Positions 37,646 to 48,313 of a DNA stretch of 64,000 bases are shown one piece after another. The DNA lies in NCBI GenBank assembly GCA_024699855.1, contig JAMPIQ010000001.1:3472001-3536000 (forward strand), in the 5' to 3' direction. The position numbers were made by a program, and so were the translations under genes. The DNA is from Aphelenchoides besseyi. Lineage: Eukaryota; Nematoda; Chromadorea; Rhabditida; Aphelenchoididae. Each line of letters opens with the position of its first letter. The first letter of the stretch is position 1. The notes beneath the pieces are model-generated. The model was given only the letters and a program-made list of their open reading frames with translations. It was not told where the DNA came from and searched no databases.

Positions 37646-38159
37646 AAACGAATTGGCAAACACTCTTCCTTGTATCTATTGGGCGATTTTGTAGTCGTTT
37701 TCAATTTTACAGTTACCATCTTCTTTTAATAAATTGTATTTTGTGGCAGAAGTTATGTGCCGCGCCGGTTTCTTTTTCGATTTTCGCGAACTGACTGGGA
37801 AATCACAAGAACCAACATTTTGACAGTTAACCTCTCAGTTTTGCAATCAACCAGTGTTTTTCTTTTACTTTCTGTTATCATCACGCGCACTTTTCTCGAT
37901 TTTCTATTCGAAAACCAAGCATTGAATTTCACACAACCACTTTGGGTGGTCCCGTCCGTTCCGCATTGATCCATCAGCTTGTAACTAACTTATTGCAATT
38001 AACTTGTGTGTGTGTTGTGATCGCTGTGTATCATAAATCGTATTTCGAATTGTGATTTGGTTTGAAAAATCGAAGCAGTGTAGTTAGAGCGATCATCAAA
38101 TACTCTTGTTACATTCTGCATCTAATATCAGATCGTCAAATAACCATTAAGATGTGGTA
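37646..38159. other. Intergenic: Rab5 3' UTR and E2-like gene upstream region
   Basis: Contains the Rab5 polyadenylation signal near 37728 and no coding exon that I can support. Confidence 0.4.
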
Positions 38160-38774
38160 ATGTACAGACAGCCGCTTAATCGCTATTTCCGAAATTCCGA
38201 GCTTACGCGTAGCAACAGTGGAGCTACATCGGCGGTTCAAAAAAGCAAGTTCTTTTAAACAATTATAATTTATAGTTGATCGTCGTTTAGGTGTCTTCAC
38301 GCGTAGACTTGTAGTGGAAGCAAAAAACTTGGTTCGTAATCCGGTGACTGGTTGTGAAGCAGTTCCTCGTGATGACGATGTTTTGGAATGGTCAGTAGTA
38401 ATCGAAGGTCCTGAGGGTTCGCTCTACGAAGGTGGAACATTTTTTGCCGAGTTCTCATTTAACGACAACTATCCTTTTGAAGCACCGAAAGTAAGTGAAA
38501 GTTGTTTCCTCTTGAAATTTGGTTTCAGATCACTTTTCTCACGCGTATTTATCACTGCAATATCGACAATTATGGTCGAATAAACTTGGACTTCACACCA
38601 ACAAATTGGAATCCATGTTCGAACGTCAGTGACGTCTTGAAATCGATAGTCAAATTGCTCATCCAATGCAATCCAAAAAATGGATTGGTACGAGAATTGG
38701 TTCGTCAGTATGAAGACGATCCATTGGAATACGAAAAGAACGCACGTGAATGGACGAAACGATACGCTCATTAA
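38160..38774 (+). CDS. UBE2E/UBE2D-like E2 protein without catalytic cysteine
   Basis: Exon 1 starts at 38160 (MYRQPLNRYFRNSELTRSNS). It joins exon 2 through an intron that appears to use the classic GC donor GCAAGT, giving AVQKSVFTRRLVVEAKNL. The E2 core follows: WSVVIEGPEGSLYEGGTFF, YPFEAPKITFLTRIYHCNI and the helical end REWTKRYAH. In active relatives the sequence after YHCNI is G-x-ICLD; here it is GRINLDF, so the thioester-forming Cys is Asn. A Cys sits about ten residues later in NWNPCSN, which is not the usual place. The rest of the fold is well kept, which suggests a maintained, non-catalytic E2 variant (UEV-like role) and not a decayed copy. AATAAA lies at 38805-38810. Confidence 0.82.
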
Positions 38775-38989
38775 CATTTCATTTATGTTTGTACAGTCAA
38801 ATGTAATAAAATGCATATAAACTGCTAAAAACATACATAACAATTTGAATGAAAATTACTATTTGTTCGGCTTGGTAGTCCTAAAGATAAAATTATTAGA
38901 TGATATTATTTGAATTTTGTAACTTACGAATACAAAGATTTATTCGTTTCAATCATCAAATCAACAATAAAATGTAAACAAAAAGATGA

Positions 38990-39426
38990 TTAATTGATGT
39001 GAATACTTCGACCGCTCTTTCCATGTCCTTACGCCATCGATCAGTCGGTATTCCAATTAGTCGTTTGTAACCCCAAGGCCTCCAGAATGTGCTTTTAGTT
39101 GCCCAGCGGTTGTCCGTTCGTCTTGCAACATGACCAGCCCATCTAAACTTACGTTAAAGTGAATCTTCCACCGAGTCTTTGAATTGTGTTTTTGCTCGAA
39201 TTTCCACAATTCAAACTTTGTCTCGCAATCAAATCCCAAGAAGTCTTCGTTGCATTGCTTGTTGTGTTGTTGTCAATTTGGTTCGTTCACTTTTGCGCAT
39301 TGTCCAAGTTTCCGAGCCATAGTAACTTACGAATCGTACAGAAATTGCCGGAGCTGGTATTAGTTTGGCTTTGCAAGTGCTGCATAGACACCAACTATAT
39401 GTAAAGTGCCGTCCTAAACTAATCAA
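38990..39426 (-). mobile_element. 3' fragment of an RTE-like LINE
   Basis: Minus-strand frames give YGSETWTMRKSERTKL and QQAMQRRLLGI, then WAGHVARRTDNRWATKS and DRWRKDMERA. These are typical of the C-terminal end of non-LTR reverse transcriptase proteins of the RTE type. The frame is broken between the pieces and the polymerase core is absent, so this is a 5'-truncated dead copy. Confidence 0.75.
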
Positions 39427-39609
39427 TGAGAATCTTTCTATGTGAAATATTTATGATTTTGCCTTTGAGTTTGCTCTCCATGCTTTTCAGATCTCTTTTC
39501 TAAACTAATCAATTAAAATGAATTAACTTGAGTACCTACCATCTCGGTGCCAAATGTACCGTTGAGTTTTTTCAACGTTCCACAAGTTCTTTAGGATGAT
39601 AACTAGCTT

Positions 39610-42065
39610 TTGGCGTCCAAACTCCTCGAGAGTGGCACACAATTACATGCAAATGTAACAAACAAACAAAAAAACAAAAAGTTTGCGTGGAGGCGGCGAA
39701 ACCGACAGTTACGCTCCACGATCAAATCGTCCGACGGGAAAACGAAAAGGACGTCCGGCAAAAGTACGTTGCGGAGGTCCAGGACGACCAAAAAAAAGCA
39801 AAGACCGATTTTCCAATCGAGTCGGCGAACAAGTCCGAGATGAATGAGACCGCTGAAACAATTGAATTGGCCCGAGATGATTTGGATGTCTATTTGACAA
39901 CAAACTTCCAAACCCATCAACTGAATGTCAAAGACGTTCTTCGAGAACGTTTCGGTGAACTTCACACACCGAATAATCGATGCAATCCAGCGAATTGTCG
40001 ACAAGTTCACATACGACCCAACAAACGACAAAACGTTTTCAAAATGGTTCGACTGTTACCGCTCGATGATCGAAGACAACCAACTGGCCGACGATCAACA
40101 CAAAATTTGTCTAATGCAAATGGTCAGAAATGAACCACGACGACGTGAGATGCCTTCTTTTTGCACTCGCACTCAACCGTCCAGAAGATGCAACACTCCA
40201 AAAATTGATACTGAAGGAGTTGGACTCGACAACCAAGACAACACTCAACATTGGTCACAAAATGTCGGGATCAACCCAGCCGCATCGCCAACCGTCAACT
40301 GGCCCAACAACAAAATGATGCATTGCTTTCAATCAAAAAAACCGAGCAAATAAGTTTACTCGGCAACTCGCTTTACAAAAACAAAGCATCAGCCAAGAAG
40401 TGAGGTCAAAAGAAAATCAAGACGACAAATACTCAAAGTCAACAAAAAGAGAAGCAAGAAAAACCGGCATCCCAAGCAACTGAACCATCCATACCGAAAT
40501 GTCAAGGATGTGGATCCCGAAAACACTACCGCTCCAATTGCTCATGCAAAGAAATTATCTGCCAAGGATGTGAAATCAAGGACATGTTTTCGCAGTTTGC
40601 CGGAAATCAAAGAAACAAGTTCAAGCCATAACCGTTAAATCATTGAACGTCCACCGACACTCAGCTCAAGTCGAAATCAATGGACACCGACTGAAGTTTC
40701 AACTTCACCCGACGCAGATGCAAACGTCATTGGAACCGACAAATGGCAACAAATCGGTCAACCGGAACTCAGCAACGGAAACATCAATCGTTGGAGTCGA
40801 ACAAAAATCTCTCAAAATCATTGGCACATTCACAGCGGATGCCAAATGGAACGACAAACTCATTCAGATGCAAGTCTACGTACTCAATCGACAAAACTGC
40901 GCATTATTGTCGTCCAAATCAATGGATCAATTCGAGATGGTCACATATGCTACTGGTATTTATCAAACACAACTGATGAATGACTACGCCGGTCAACTAC
41001 AGCGCCAGTTTCCCGAAGTTTTCGAAGACAAATTGGGTAGATGTAATCGGATCTCAGCTCAGCTCCATGTGGACCCAAACGTGAAAACCTACTCACTTGC
41101 TACGTCGACCACTTTCACTTGCAATTAAACCGCTTGTCGACAAGGAATTGGATCGACTTGAAGAAGCGGGAATCATCACTAAAATGGACACTGCCAAAGG
41201 GGCTACGCCAATAGTCATTGCGAAGAAACCCAATGGCAAACTCCGAATTTGCGCCGACTACTCAACCAGACTGAATGCCGCACTTCAAGAAGACGCCTAT
41301 CCGCTCCCAAACATCGAGGACATTTTTGGTAAGCTTGCAAACAATTCTAATTTTAGCCAAATCGACCAACGTGATGCGTACCTCAAACTCGAATTATCAG
41401 ACGACTCGAAACCCTACACCACAATCAATACGCGTCGTGAATTGTATCAATACGAGCGCATGAACTTTGGTCGCAAAAAAGCCCCGGCAATCTTCCAACG
41501 TACTGTCGACCAAATGCTCATTGGGTTGGATGAAGTCATTGGCTATCTCGATGATATACTGTTGGTAGGAGAAAATCAAGCGCAACACGACAATCGACTT
41601 CGAAAGTTACTCAAACGAATTCAAGAATGGGGATTCAAAATCCAAATTCACAAATGTAAGTTCAACCAACCGGAAGTCAAATATTTAGGCTCAATTGTCG
41701 ACGCTAATGGAATCAAACCTAATCCGGACAAATTGCGAGCCATCAGGAAACTCAGAAGACCCGAAAATGGATCAGAAGTACGAACACTCTTGGGACTGGT
41801 CAATTACTACGGGAAGTTCGTGCATCAACTCCACAAATTAAAACAACCGCTGGAGAAACTGACGCTCAAAGATGCCGACTTCAAGTGGACAAGCGAACAA
41901 GAAACCGCATTCAAGCGCATCAAAACAACTCTTCTTAATCCACTGGCCCTTGCTCATTATGACCCACGACAAGAATTGATCGTCGCAGCCAATGCATTAC
42001 GATCAACTTCAAAGTTTCAAAGGGCTCACAGTTACCGTATGGTTGGACACGCCGATTTGAACTGA
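39610..42065 (+). mobile_element. Degenerate gypsy-type LTR retrotransposon (gag, zinc knuckle, RT)
   Basis: A gag-like part (FTYDPTNDKTFSKWFDCYRS) lies near 39990-40090. A zinc-knuckle region (CQGCGSRKHYRSNC) lies near 40503. A damaged aspartic protease region lies near 40640-40780, where the residues around the active site read in two frames. The reverse transcriptase runs from 41097. The tract between gag and RT carries several frameshifts. RNase H is cut short at about 42065 and no integrase follows. I did not find a pair of LTRs, so the element is a truncated relic. Confidence 0.82.
41097..42065 (+). pseudogene. Gypsy reverse transcriptase, truncated in RNase H
   Basis: A 322-codon open frame with the RT order of the gypsy class: LRICADYSTRLNA, FSQIDQRDAYLKLEL, KKAPAIFQRTVDQML, then the catalytic GYLDDIL (Tyr-Leu-Asp-Asp), VKYLGSIVDANGIKPNPDK, and the start of RNase H at FKRIKTTLLNPLALAHYDP. 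It is intact through the polymerase domain. It lacks most of RNase H and all of the integrase. The neighbouring protease region upstream is out of frame. Confidence 0.82.
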
Positions 42066-42476
42066 AAAATTCCGCTTAGGAAAAAAGTCAATCGATAAAC
42101 AAGAGTTTCTTTGAAATCTTGTAAACCGACATCAAATGATGTCTAGCAATTCTTTTTTGGAACAAACAAATTACGTTTCATTTAGTTGTTGTTTTTTTTG
42201 AGTTAGTTTTTGGATACACAAAATGAGCCTAAAGCCGACTTGGCGTCGAATTCTCTCCGCTTTGTTTACTCGTATGGTTTCTGTTCGATATGGTTTGATC
42301 AGAAAAACTGATTTCAGTGTTAATTTCAAGTCAAAAATTTACTCAGTAAAAGTTAGTATCTTGCAAAACAAATGTCAAATACGTACTCTTCATACTCAAA
42401 TCTATAAGTTGGAACCCTTTGTTTTTGCTCAAACCTTCAAAAGCGTCACCCTATCACCACCATCATTGCCGATTAG
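42066..42476. other. Spacer between gypsy relic and cytochrome c gene
   Basis: About 400 nt with no recognised feature. An open frame at 42223-42480 on the plus strand shows no domain. Confidence 0.3.
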
Positions 42477-42722
42477 TTAGGGGAAAAAACGGTCTGCTAA
42501 TAGTTTGATGGCGAACGTAATCATGAAAACCGTGAGTAGAGCGGCCACATTTGTGCGGTAATTTGCCCAATTTATGGTGGGCGTTTGTTCAGTATCTTCT
42601 TGAGCTTGGACGGCTGAGATGTTGATCGCGTGTACTCCGATACGACTGATGTATTCGATCAAATCGATTCGTTCGGTTTCTTCTTTTAGTCCTGGAAAAA
42701 CCATTTTTGTTCCTGGGATGTA

Positions 42723-42897
42723 CAGGGTGGCGCAAAATGAACTCCCGTCGGTTTTTTGCGAATAACTTTTTTATCGATGATTTTTTCCGAACAAAGTATA
42801 TATTTTCTTGGTCCCTATAGTCTCCATTCTCAAATGAAAAGAAAGTTAAAATTTTGAAAATTTGAAAAAATTTCACCCTACCCCCCTCTTTGGTCCA
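42723..42897 (+). repeat. Left mariner terminal inverted repeat
   Basis: About 175 bp, matched inverted at the right end with roughly four differences. It ends near CTCTTTGGTCCAA. Confidence 0.85.
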
Positions 42898-42950
42898 ATT
42901 TTGTCGATCTGTTTAAAACAGCTTTAAATGTTTAAAATTGAAGCGTTTGA

Positions 42951-44183
42951 TTAACAAATTAACAACAAAAACAAATGATTAACGGATTTCCACTTGGCCG
43001 CCTTCACGCTCCAAACATTGATGAAGACGACGAGGAAAATGGCCGCAATTCGTTCTCTCATTTCGCGATTTTGCCGAAGATCGTTGGCAACTTCCACGAT
43101 TGCTGCTCTCAGTTCCTCAAGAGTGACTGGCGGCTGATCCCGATGGAATATCCGGCTCTTCATCAACCCCCAAATGGAATAATCCATCCAAGTGAGGTCG
43201 GGACTCCGAGGAGGCCACGCAACAGGAGCCGGGTGTTGTCGGGTTCCCCGGGCTATCCATCGATTTGGAAAAAACGATCAAGCACTGCAAGAACGTTATT
43301 TCCAATATGCGGTGGTGCACGGTCTTGTTGAAAACAAGGTCATCGAAATTTGGCCAAGTTTGCAACTTTGGAACCACCAAATTTTCGACCGTTCGTTGCA
43401 TCTATTGGGCATTGAGTCCTCTTTCAGTACCTTGCGGTTCCCGAAAAAAGGGTTTAACGACTCCTTCAACACTAACGCCCATCCACAAAGTCAACTTGAG
43501 AGGATGAAGCCGACGAACATCAAACCAATGCGGGTTTTCATCAGCCCACATGATCCAATCTTGCCGATTCACTCCCCCATCGAGATGAAAGTGGGCCTCG
43601 TCTGTAAACACGGGGTTCGACAGACGAGCGAGATCTGCCGTTTGTGGCTCCAATTTACCTCGAGCAAAATCGATTCGTGCATCATAGTCGGGTTCGTTGA
43701 GTGCGTGCGCCATTTGAAGATGATAAGGTCGAAACTTCAAATCGTCTTTCAGAATTCGTTGCAATGTTCTTCTGGACATTGAGGAGGTTGAAACGTCCAT
43801 TTCTTCTTCATCATTGATGCTTGGAACGAAAGGAGTGCGGCGGGTGGAAAGATGCGGATTGGCAGTGAAAGCATCTCGAACATCAGCAATTGTTTCTTCA
43901 GAACGAACTTGTCTTAAAAAGACGAGCAAATCAAAATTTGAAAAGTGAGCTTGTTAACGCACTTTGGTTTGTTCTTTCCTCTTTGCCCATGAAGATTTCC
44001 CGTAGTCCGAAACATTTCATCCCATGATTTGATTGTTTTCATATCGGGAACTCGAGCTTGACCATTTTGAATTTCGCGACGAACTCGACTTTGAAACTTC
44101 CAATAATCATAATGTTCTTCGATGAAAATTCGTAAAAATGCAGCTTTTTGAACGACCGTGTAACTTATTGCAGACGAAAACAA
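42951..44183 (-). pseudogene. Mariner/Tc1-type transposase, frameshifted
   Basis: Pieces in three frames cover the whole protein. The N-terminal helix-turn-helix region (44183-43914) includes AAFLRIFIEEHYDYWKFQSR. The catalytic part follows: TDEAHFHLDGGVNRQD (first Asp), FQQDRAPPH (second Asp) and RSPDLTWMDYSIWG (third acidic position). The C-terminus is VTLEELRAAIVEVANDL. The architecture resembles transposases with a DUF4817-like N-terminus that are common in arthropods and nematodes. At least two frameshifts lie near 43400 and 43190, so this copy cannot make the enzyme and must have been moved by another copy. Confidence 0.8.
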
Positions 44184-44215
44184 AGAAAACCGAACATGGT
44201 CAAGATCGACAACAT

Positions 44216-44390
44216 TGGACCAAAGAGGGGGGTAAGGTGAAATTTTTTCGAATTTTCAAAATTTTAACTTTCTTTTCATTTGAGAATGAAGACTATAGGG
44301 ACCAAGAAAATATATACTTTGTTCGGAAAAAATCATCGATAAAAAAGTTATTCGCAAAAAACCGACGGGAGTTTATTTTGCGCCACCCTG
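44216..44390 (-). repeat. Right mariner terminal inverted repeat
   Basis: Reverse complement of the left repeat. It starts near TTGGACCAAAGAGG and ends GCGCCACCCTG, followed by TA. Confidence 0.85.
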
Positions 44391-44663
44391 TACTTTTGTG
44401 GGTCCATCAAGTAATCGAACAGTGTTTCTCGCGTCCAAATAACACCCTAAAACTCAATGAAAAAAAGAAGAGAAATGATAACTTACCTTGTTTTCGTTTG
44501 CTTCTAAGTAACTGAAGGTCGAAACTTGGCCACTTTTACGCCCGACAATACTCTTGAGTGATGGGCCTGTTTTTTTTGCCATCGATGACACTTCGTGACA
44601 TCGTGAACACAGGGTTATGAAGACTTCTTTTCCCTTCTCAAAGTCTTCATCTGCGATCGACAT

Positions 44664-44879
44664 CTTTCCTGAAAAAAACCGTTAGTTTTTAGATCTTTGA
44701 ATCAGCAGAAATCAAACGGCCAATCGACCGATAAAATGGAAAATAATCAGAATAATTTTCTTTAACTTCTTTAATAACAATCACAAATAACAAAACTCAT
44801 GCACAACGATTCTTCTTCAGGTGTAAAACGAACACGAAAACCCAAAATATTTCCGCGTTTATTTTTGGCCATCCACCCC
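44664..44879. other. Cytochrome c upstream region
   Basis: About 200 nt of AT-rich DNA between the cytochrome c start codon and the LINE. It probably holds what remains of the promoter. No further feature is seen. Confidence 0.3.
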
Positions 44880-46800
44880 CAACGCTCGACTCGCCTACTC
44901 AACACTTTGCAAAGCGGTGCGGTGGTCAATGGCCGATGATCTTCACAAGCATCACATCAAAGTCTTCAGTCGAGCAATCGAACTCAACAGACTGAAACGT
45001 GGACGTTTCGAAGCAACCAATCGACGTCACGTGATCATGCAACTTCGCAAGTCCGATGGAACATTAACATCGAAAACCACGGAAGCTTTGAATGTTGCCG
45101 CGTCATTCTACTCACAACTTTACGCGGCAACAAACGGTAAATTTGAATTCAAACGCTCCTCTCCGCTTGTCAATCCAATTTCCAGTGCAGAAATCATTTC
45201 GGCGGCGACAAAAATACGTGGCAATACGGCACCGGGACTGGATGGAATAAGATCGAAAGCGACCAAATATGGAGCAGAAGTTATGGCTGATGAACTCGCA
45301 AACTTGGTCAATCACATGTTCGAGAAATCCATTGTTCCGGCCGATTTTTCTCATGCTTCAACGATTCTTTTGGAGAAAGCTGGGGACAAACTGGACATTG
45401 GAAACTACCGACCAATCAGTCTACTGCCATCTGTCTACAAATTGGTGACTCGAGCCATCACAAATCGCGTTCAAAAAGCGGTTCTCAACTGCATCCCAGT
45501 CGAACAAGTGGGATTCCGACCGACGTTCTCAACTACCGACCACATCCACTCAATCAGCATCTTATTGGAACGAGCTTGGGAATTCCACTACCCGCTGGCG
45601 CTGATGTTTGTTGACTTTCGAAAAGCGTTTGATACGATCGAATTCGATGCCATTTGGGCGGCTTTGGAACGCTTCAACGTCGACGATGATACGGTTTCGA
45701 TGATCAAAAACTCTCTACTCATCTGGCACCAGTTCGTTACGATGGGGAAACGAATCAGCAAATTTTGGAGTGCAGCGAGGAGTGCGACAGGGTGACTCTC
45801 TTTCACCACTGATTTTCATCGTAGTTCTCCAATTTGCAATCAACCAAATCAACTGGGAACAGGAAGAAGGAATTGAAATCGACAACCGCCGGCTACATTT
45901 CCTCGCTTATGCTGACGACATTGCTCTGATTGCCAACAATCCAACGAATCTTCAATCCATGGCCATCAAACTTGCCGATCGATGCTCAACTGTTGGTCTC
46001 GAAATCAATGCAAACAAAACAAAGTGGATGAACGCCGACCGCGACAATCATTGGAGCAACTCGAACATCGCAATCAATTCCCAAGACGTCCAACGAGTCG
46101 ACTGCTTCAACTACCTCGGTCAATTGATTCAATTTCCGAGAGATCATGGGAAAGACATTGGAAGACGAATTGGTTTTGGTTGGTCGGCTTTTGGCAAAAT
46201 GAAGCGGTTTTTGACGGACAAGAACGTAGCCACAAGTTTGAAGCGACAATACTACAATATGGTTGTTCTTCCGACGATGTTGTACGCAGCAGAAACATGG
46301 GTCGCAACCGACAGCAACTTGGAGCGAATTGCCAGAACTCAACGGGCGATGGAACGTCGAATGATTGGAGTCCGACTTCGTGACAAAAAGCCATCAACTT
46401 GGGTGAGAAGCCAAACCCAAGTAACGGACATCGTTTCAGCTGTCCGGAAAAGAAAATGGAAATTCGCTGGTCGCCTCTTCCGATCGATCGACGGCAGATG
46501 GTCGCAACAACTCACTTTGTGGATTCCTAGTACAAAACGCGTTGCTGGAGATGGACGGCCGAAAACTCGCTGGGAAGACGACGTCCGAAAACGCGTGGGC
46601 CAGAGGTACATGGTTCTGCACAAATCCCAATGGACAGAAGCGGCAAAAGACGAACAACGTTGGAAGAAGCTCGGAAAAACATTTGCGATTCCGCTGCCAC
46701 AAAAATCGGAAAGACGACAACAACCGTGAGGTCACCAACACGGAACTTTATTTGATCACTTAATGTTCACTGTTTATCCGTTGATTTTGGAAATAAATTG
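44880..46800 (+). mobile_element. 5'-truncated RTE-like LINE with nearly intact reverse transcriptase
   Basis: Two overlapping frames (44917-45795 and 45770-46729) make one reverse transcriptase apart from a single shift near 45780. Landmarks: RGNTAPGLDGIRSKATKYGA, NYRPISLLPSVYKL, EQVGFRPTFSTTDHIHSI, RGVRQGDSLSPLIFIVVLQF, FLAYADDIALIANN (the catalytic Tyr-Ala-Asp-Asp) and NYLGQLI. The C-terminal part is RTE-like (WKFAGRLFRSIDGRWSQQL, GRPKTRWEDDVRKRVGQ). The endonuclease domain expected upstream is missing. The 3' end is near the A-rich stretch at 46790-46810. It is a different subfamily from the fragment at 39 kb. Confidence 0.85.
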
Positions 46801-46814
46801 AATTGAAATTTTGG

Positions 46815-48300
46815 CCATCAAATCGTCCCATTTTACGCGAACCAGCTGCTGTTCCAGTTCGGCTTCAACGTTTCAGGTCCAGTTGAGGGTGCTGAAAAGA
46901 TTGGCTGTTAATGCACGATTATATACTATTGGAGCTTACTGTTTTCGTTGGCTGTAGCAGAAATGGTCTCGGACTGGTTGCTCATTTTGAACGTGTTCAC
47001 GGCGTATAGTTTGCTTTGATATGAAGTGAACGGCTTCAAACCCAACAAAATCAACTCACTGGCCTTCGAATTTTGTGTTCGAAGTTCTTTCTAGTAATGA
47101 AATTGGTCGTTTAGATTTCAGAATTGTCCATCTTACCCATTCATCGTCGTTATTTGGATGATGATTGTATTGGCTGTCAAGTCGAATCGGTCATGCAGGT
47201 CGATAGCGTAGCAAATAACCCATCGGCGTTTCATTGTGTTGGTAATAAAAGAGTCCAAACAAATTCGCATTTCAAGCGCCAATATCCAAAATAACAACCG
47301 AAGTTAAACGACCCGGTAGTTCTGAAAGCGAAAAGATCAGTCAAAAGTGTTGGCTTTTAGACAAACCGGGTGGCACTCCACTTTCGAATTTTGCTTCAAC
47401 GCGTGGTCCATAGCCCTCATTTGTTAGTGCTTGTATATCAGCCGAGTATCTAAAACAATTCATTAGCAGTATCTATAGACTTCGCCTTACTGTGTTGACG
47501 TTTTGAGTCCTTCGATTGTTGCATTCGTCTCAAGAACGCTAACACTGAATCGTTGCTTTTCACCATCGAATTCATTTGTTTCCCAATATCCAATCAAATG
47601 ATCTAAAACACTCAAGATTAAGTTCGGTGATGTCTTCAATTTCTCACCTTTGATTACTCCATTCGGTTCTGCCGAGCTTTCCCATTGAACAAAAACGCTA
47701 TTCGATTGAACTTGATTAAAGTTGGTTGAAACAACGGGTCCAGAAACGAAACTATTGCGTCTGTTGGTTGAGGAATATCAAACCGACCATCTTCTTTGGT
47801 TATAACAGGAATCGGATTACCACGAGGCCCATCGCCCGCATCCGTATAACACAAAATGGTCATGTTATAGTGACCGAACTCAGCAGCTGTTTAGTCTGTC
47901 GAATGCCCAACTCGGAGAGAAGTTTATTTTGGTAGTGAATACAACAACGAAAGCAACAATAGTAAGGAGAACAACAATAGTTTAAAACCAGAAAAAAACC
48001 ATAACAGGGCTTCAGATCCGCCTCGGCGAGGCCTAAGCGGCGTCTTCCAACCGGGATGCCAAATCGCCGAACCAGGACCCAACAGCAGCGAGGTGCACGA
48101 AATAAATTTGAAAAACATCAGCGATCTAACAGACCACCGACTTTCCGCTTGAAACCCGTTAAGCGTTGAGCACTGAACAGTGAAAAGAACTGACAACCAA
48201 AATCAATGGATGAAACACTTAGCTCTTCGGATTTGATACCGAAATCAGTAATTATTTTCCATTGGATTTGAGGACCAACGAGTCCATTAACTACCTTGTC
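46815..48300 (-). pseudogene. Fibronectin type III repeat gene, fragmentary
   Basis: Minus-strand exons encode at least three FN3-like units. They include VVNGLVGPQIQWKIITDF (near 48270-48230), YNMTILCYTDAGDGPRGNPI (47870-47800), NSVFVQWESSAEPNG (near 47700-47650) with GYHLIGYWETNEFDGEKQ, YSADIQALTNEGYGPR (47450-47400) and LKPFTSYQSKLYAVNT (near 47000). The W and the Y/L positions of FN3 sandwiches are kept, as in contactin/neuroglian-type cell-adhesion proteins. I could not build one unbroken frame: stops occur around 47270 and 47200, and a foreign-looking GC-rich block lies at 47.9-48.18 kb. There is no signal peptide or immunoglobulin part, because the gene to the right starts at 48314 on the other strand. 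It is probably a truncated, decaying copy, though some stops may be hidden introns. Confidence 0.5.
47905..48180. repeat. Suspected inserted repeat inside the FN3 gene
   Basis: This block is richer in GC than its surroundings and includes an inverted motif (CCTCGGCGAGG at about 48018-48028). It separates two FN3 coding pieces. It has no coding sense in the FN3 frame. Its boundaries and family are uncertain. Confidence 0.35.
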
Positions 48301-48313
48301 TTCAGGGTTATCG

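Larger units (their letters stand above)
42721..44392 (-). mobile_element. Mariner/Tc1-type transposon with long inverted repeats
   Basis: The element spans 42723-44390 (1668 bp), flanked by TA at 42721-42722 and 44391-44392, the target duplication of this superfamily. Inverted repeats of about 175 bp start CAGGGTGGCGCAAAAT and differ at only about four positions by eye. That implies a young insertion, although the transposase inside is frameshifted. It lies inside an exon of the cytochrome c gene. Confidence 0.92.
42477..44663 (-). pseudogene. Cytochrome c with C-terminal membrane helix, split by a mariner
   Basis: Exon 1 (44663 to about 44487) starts MSIADEDFEKGKEVFITLCSRCHE. The CSRCH motif is the covalent haem site, and KKTGPSL and GRKSGQ follow as in mitochondrial cytochrome c. 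Exon 2 begins at about 44453 (GVIWTRETLFDYLMDPQKY). It is interrupted at the Tyr codon by a 1668-bp mariner, and resumes at 42720 with IPGTKMVFPGLKEETERIDLIEYI, which includes the haem-ligand Met. A normal cytochrome c would stop a few residues later. This one continues for about 50 residues, with a hydrophobic helix (VAALLTVFMITFAIKLLADR) just before the stop. Such a tail suggests a membrane-anchored form. Apart from the insertion the frame is intact, so the gene was probably functional until recently, or still is on another allele. Confidence 0.85.

Noticed and set aside
39610..42065. Complete retrovirus-like element with envelope
   Set aside because: No integrase or envelope region follows the truncated RNase H, no LTR pair was found, and the gag-protease part is frameshifted.
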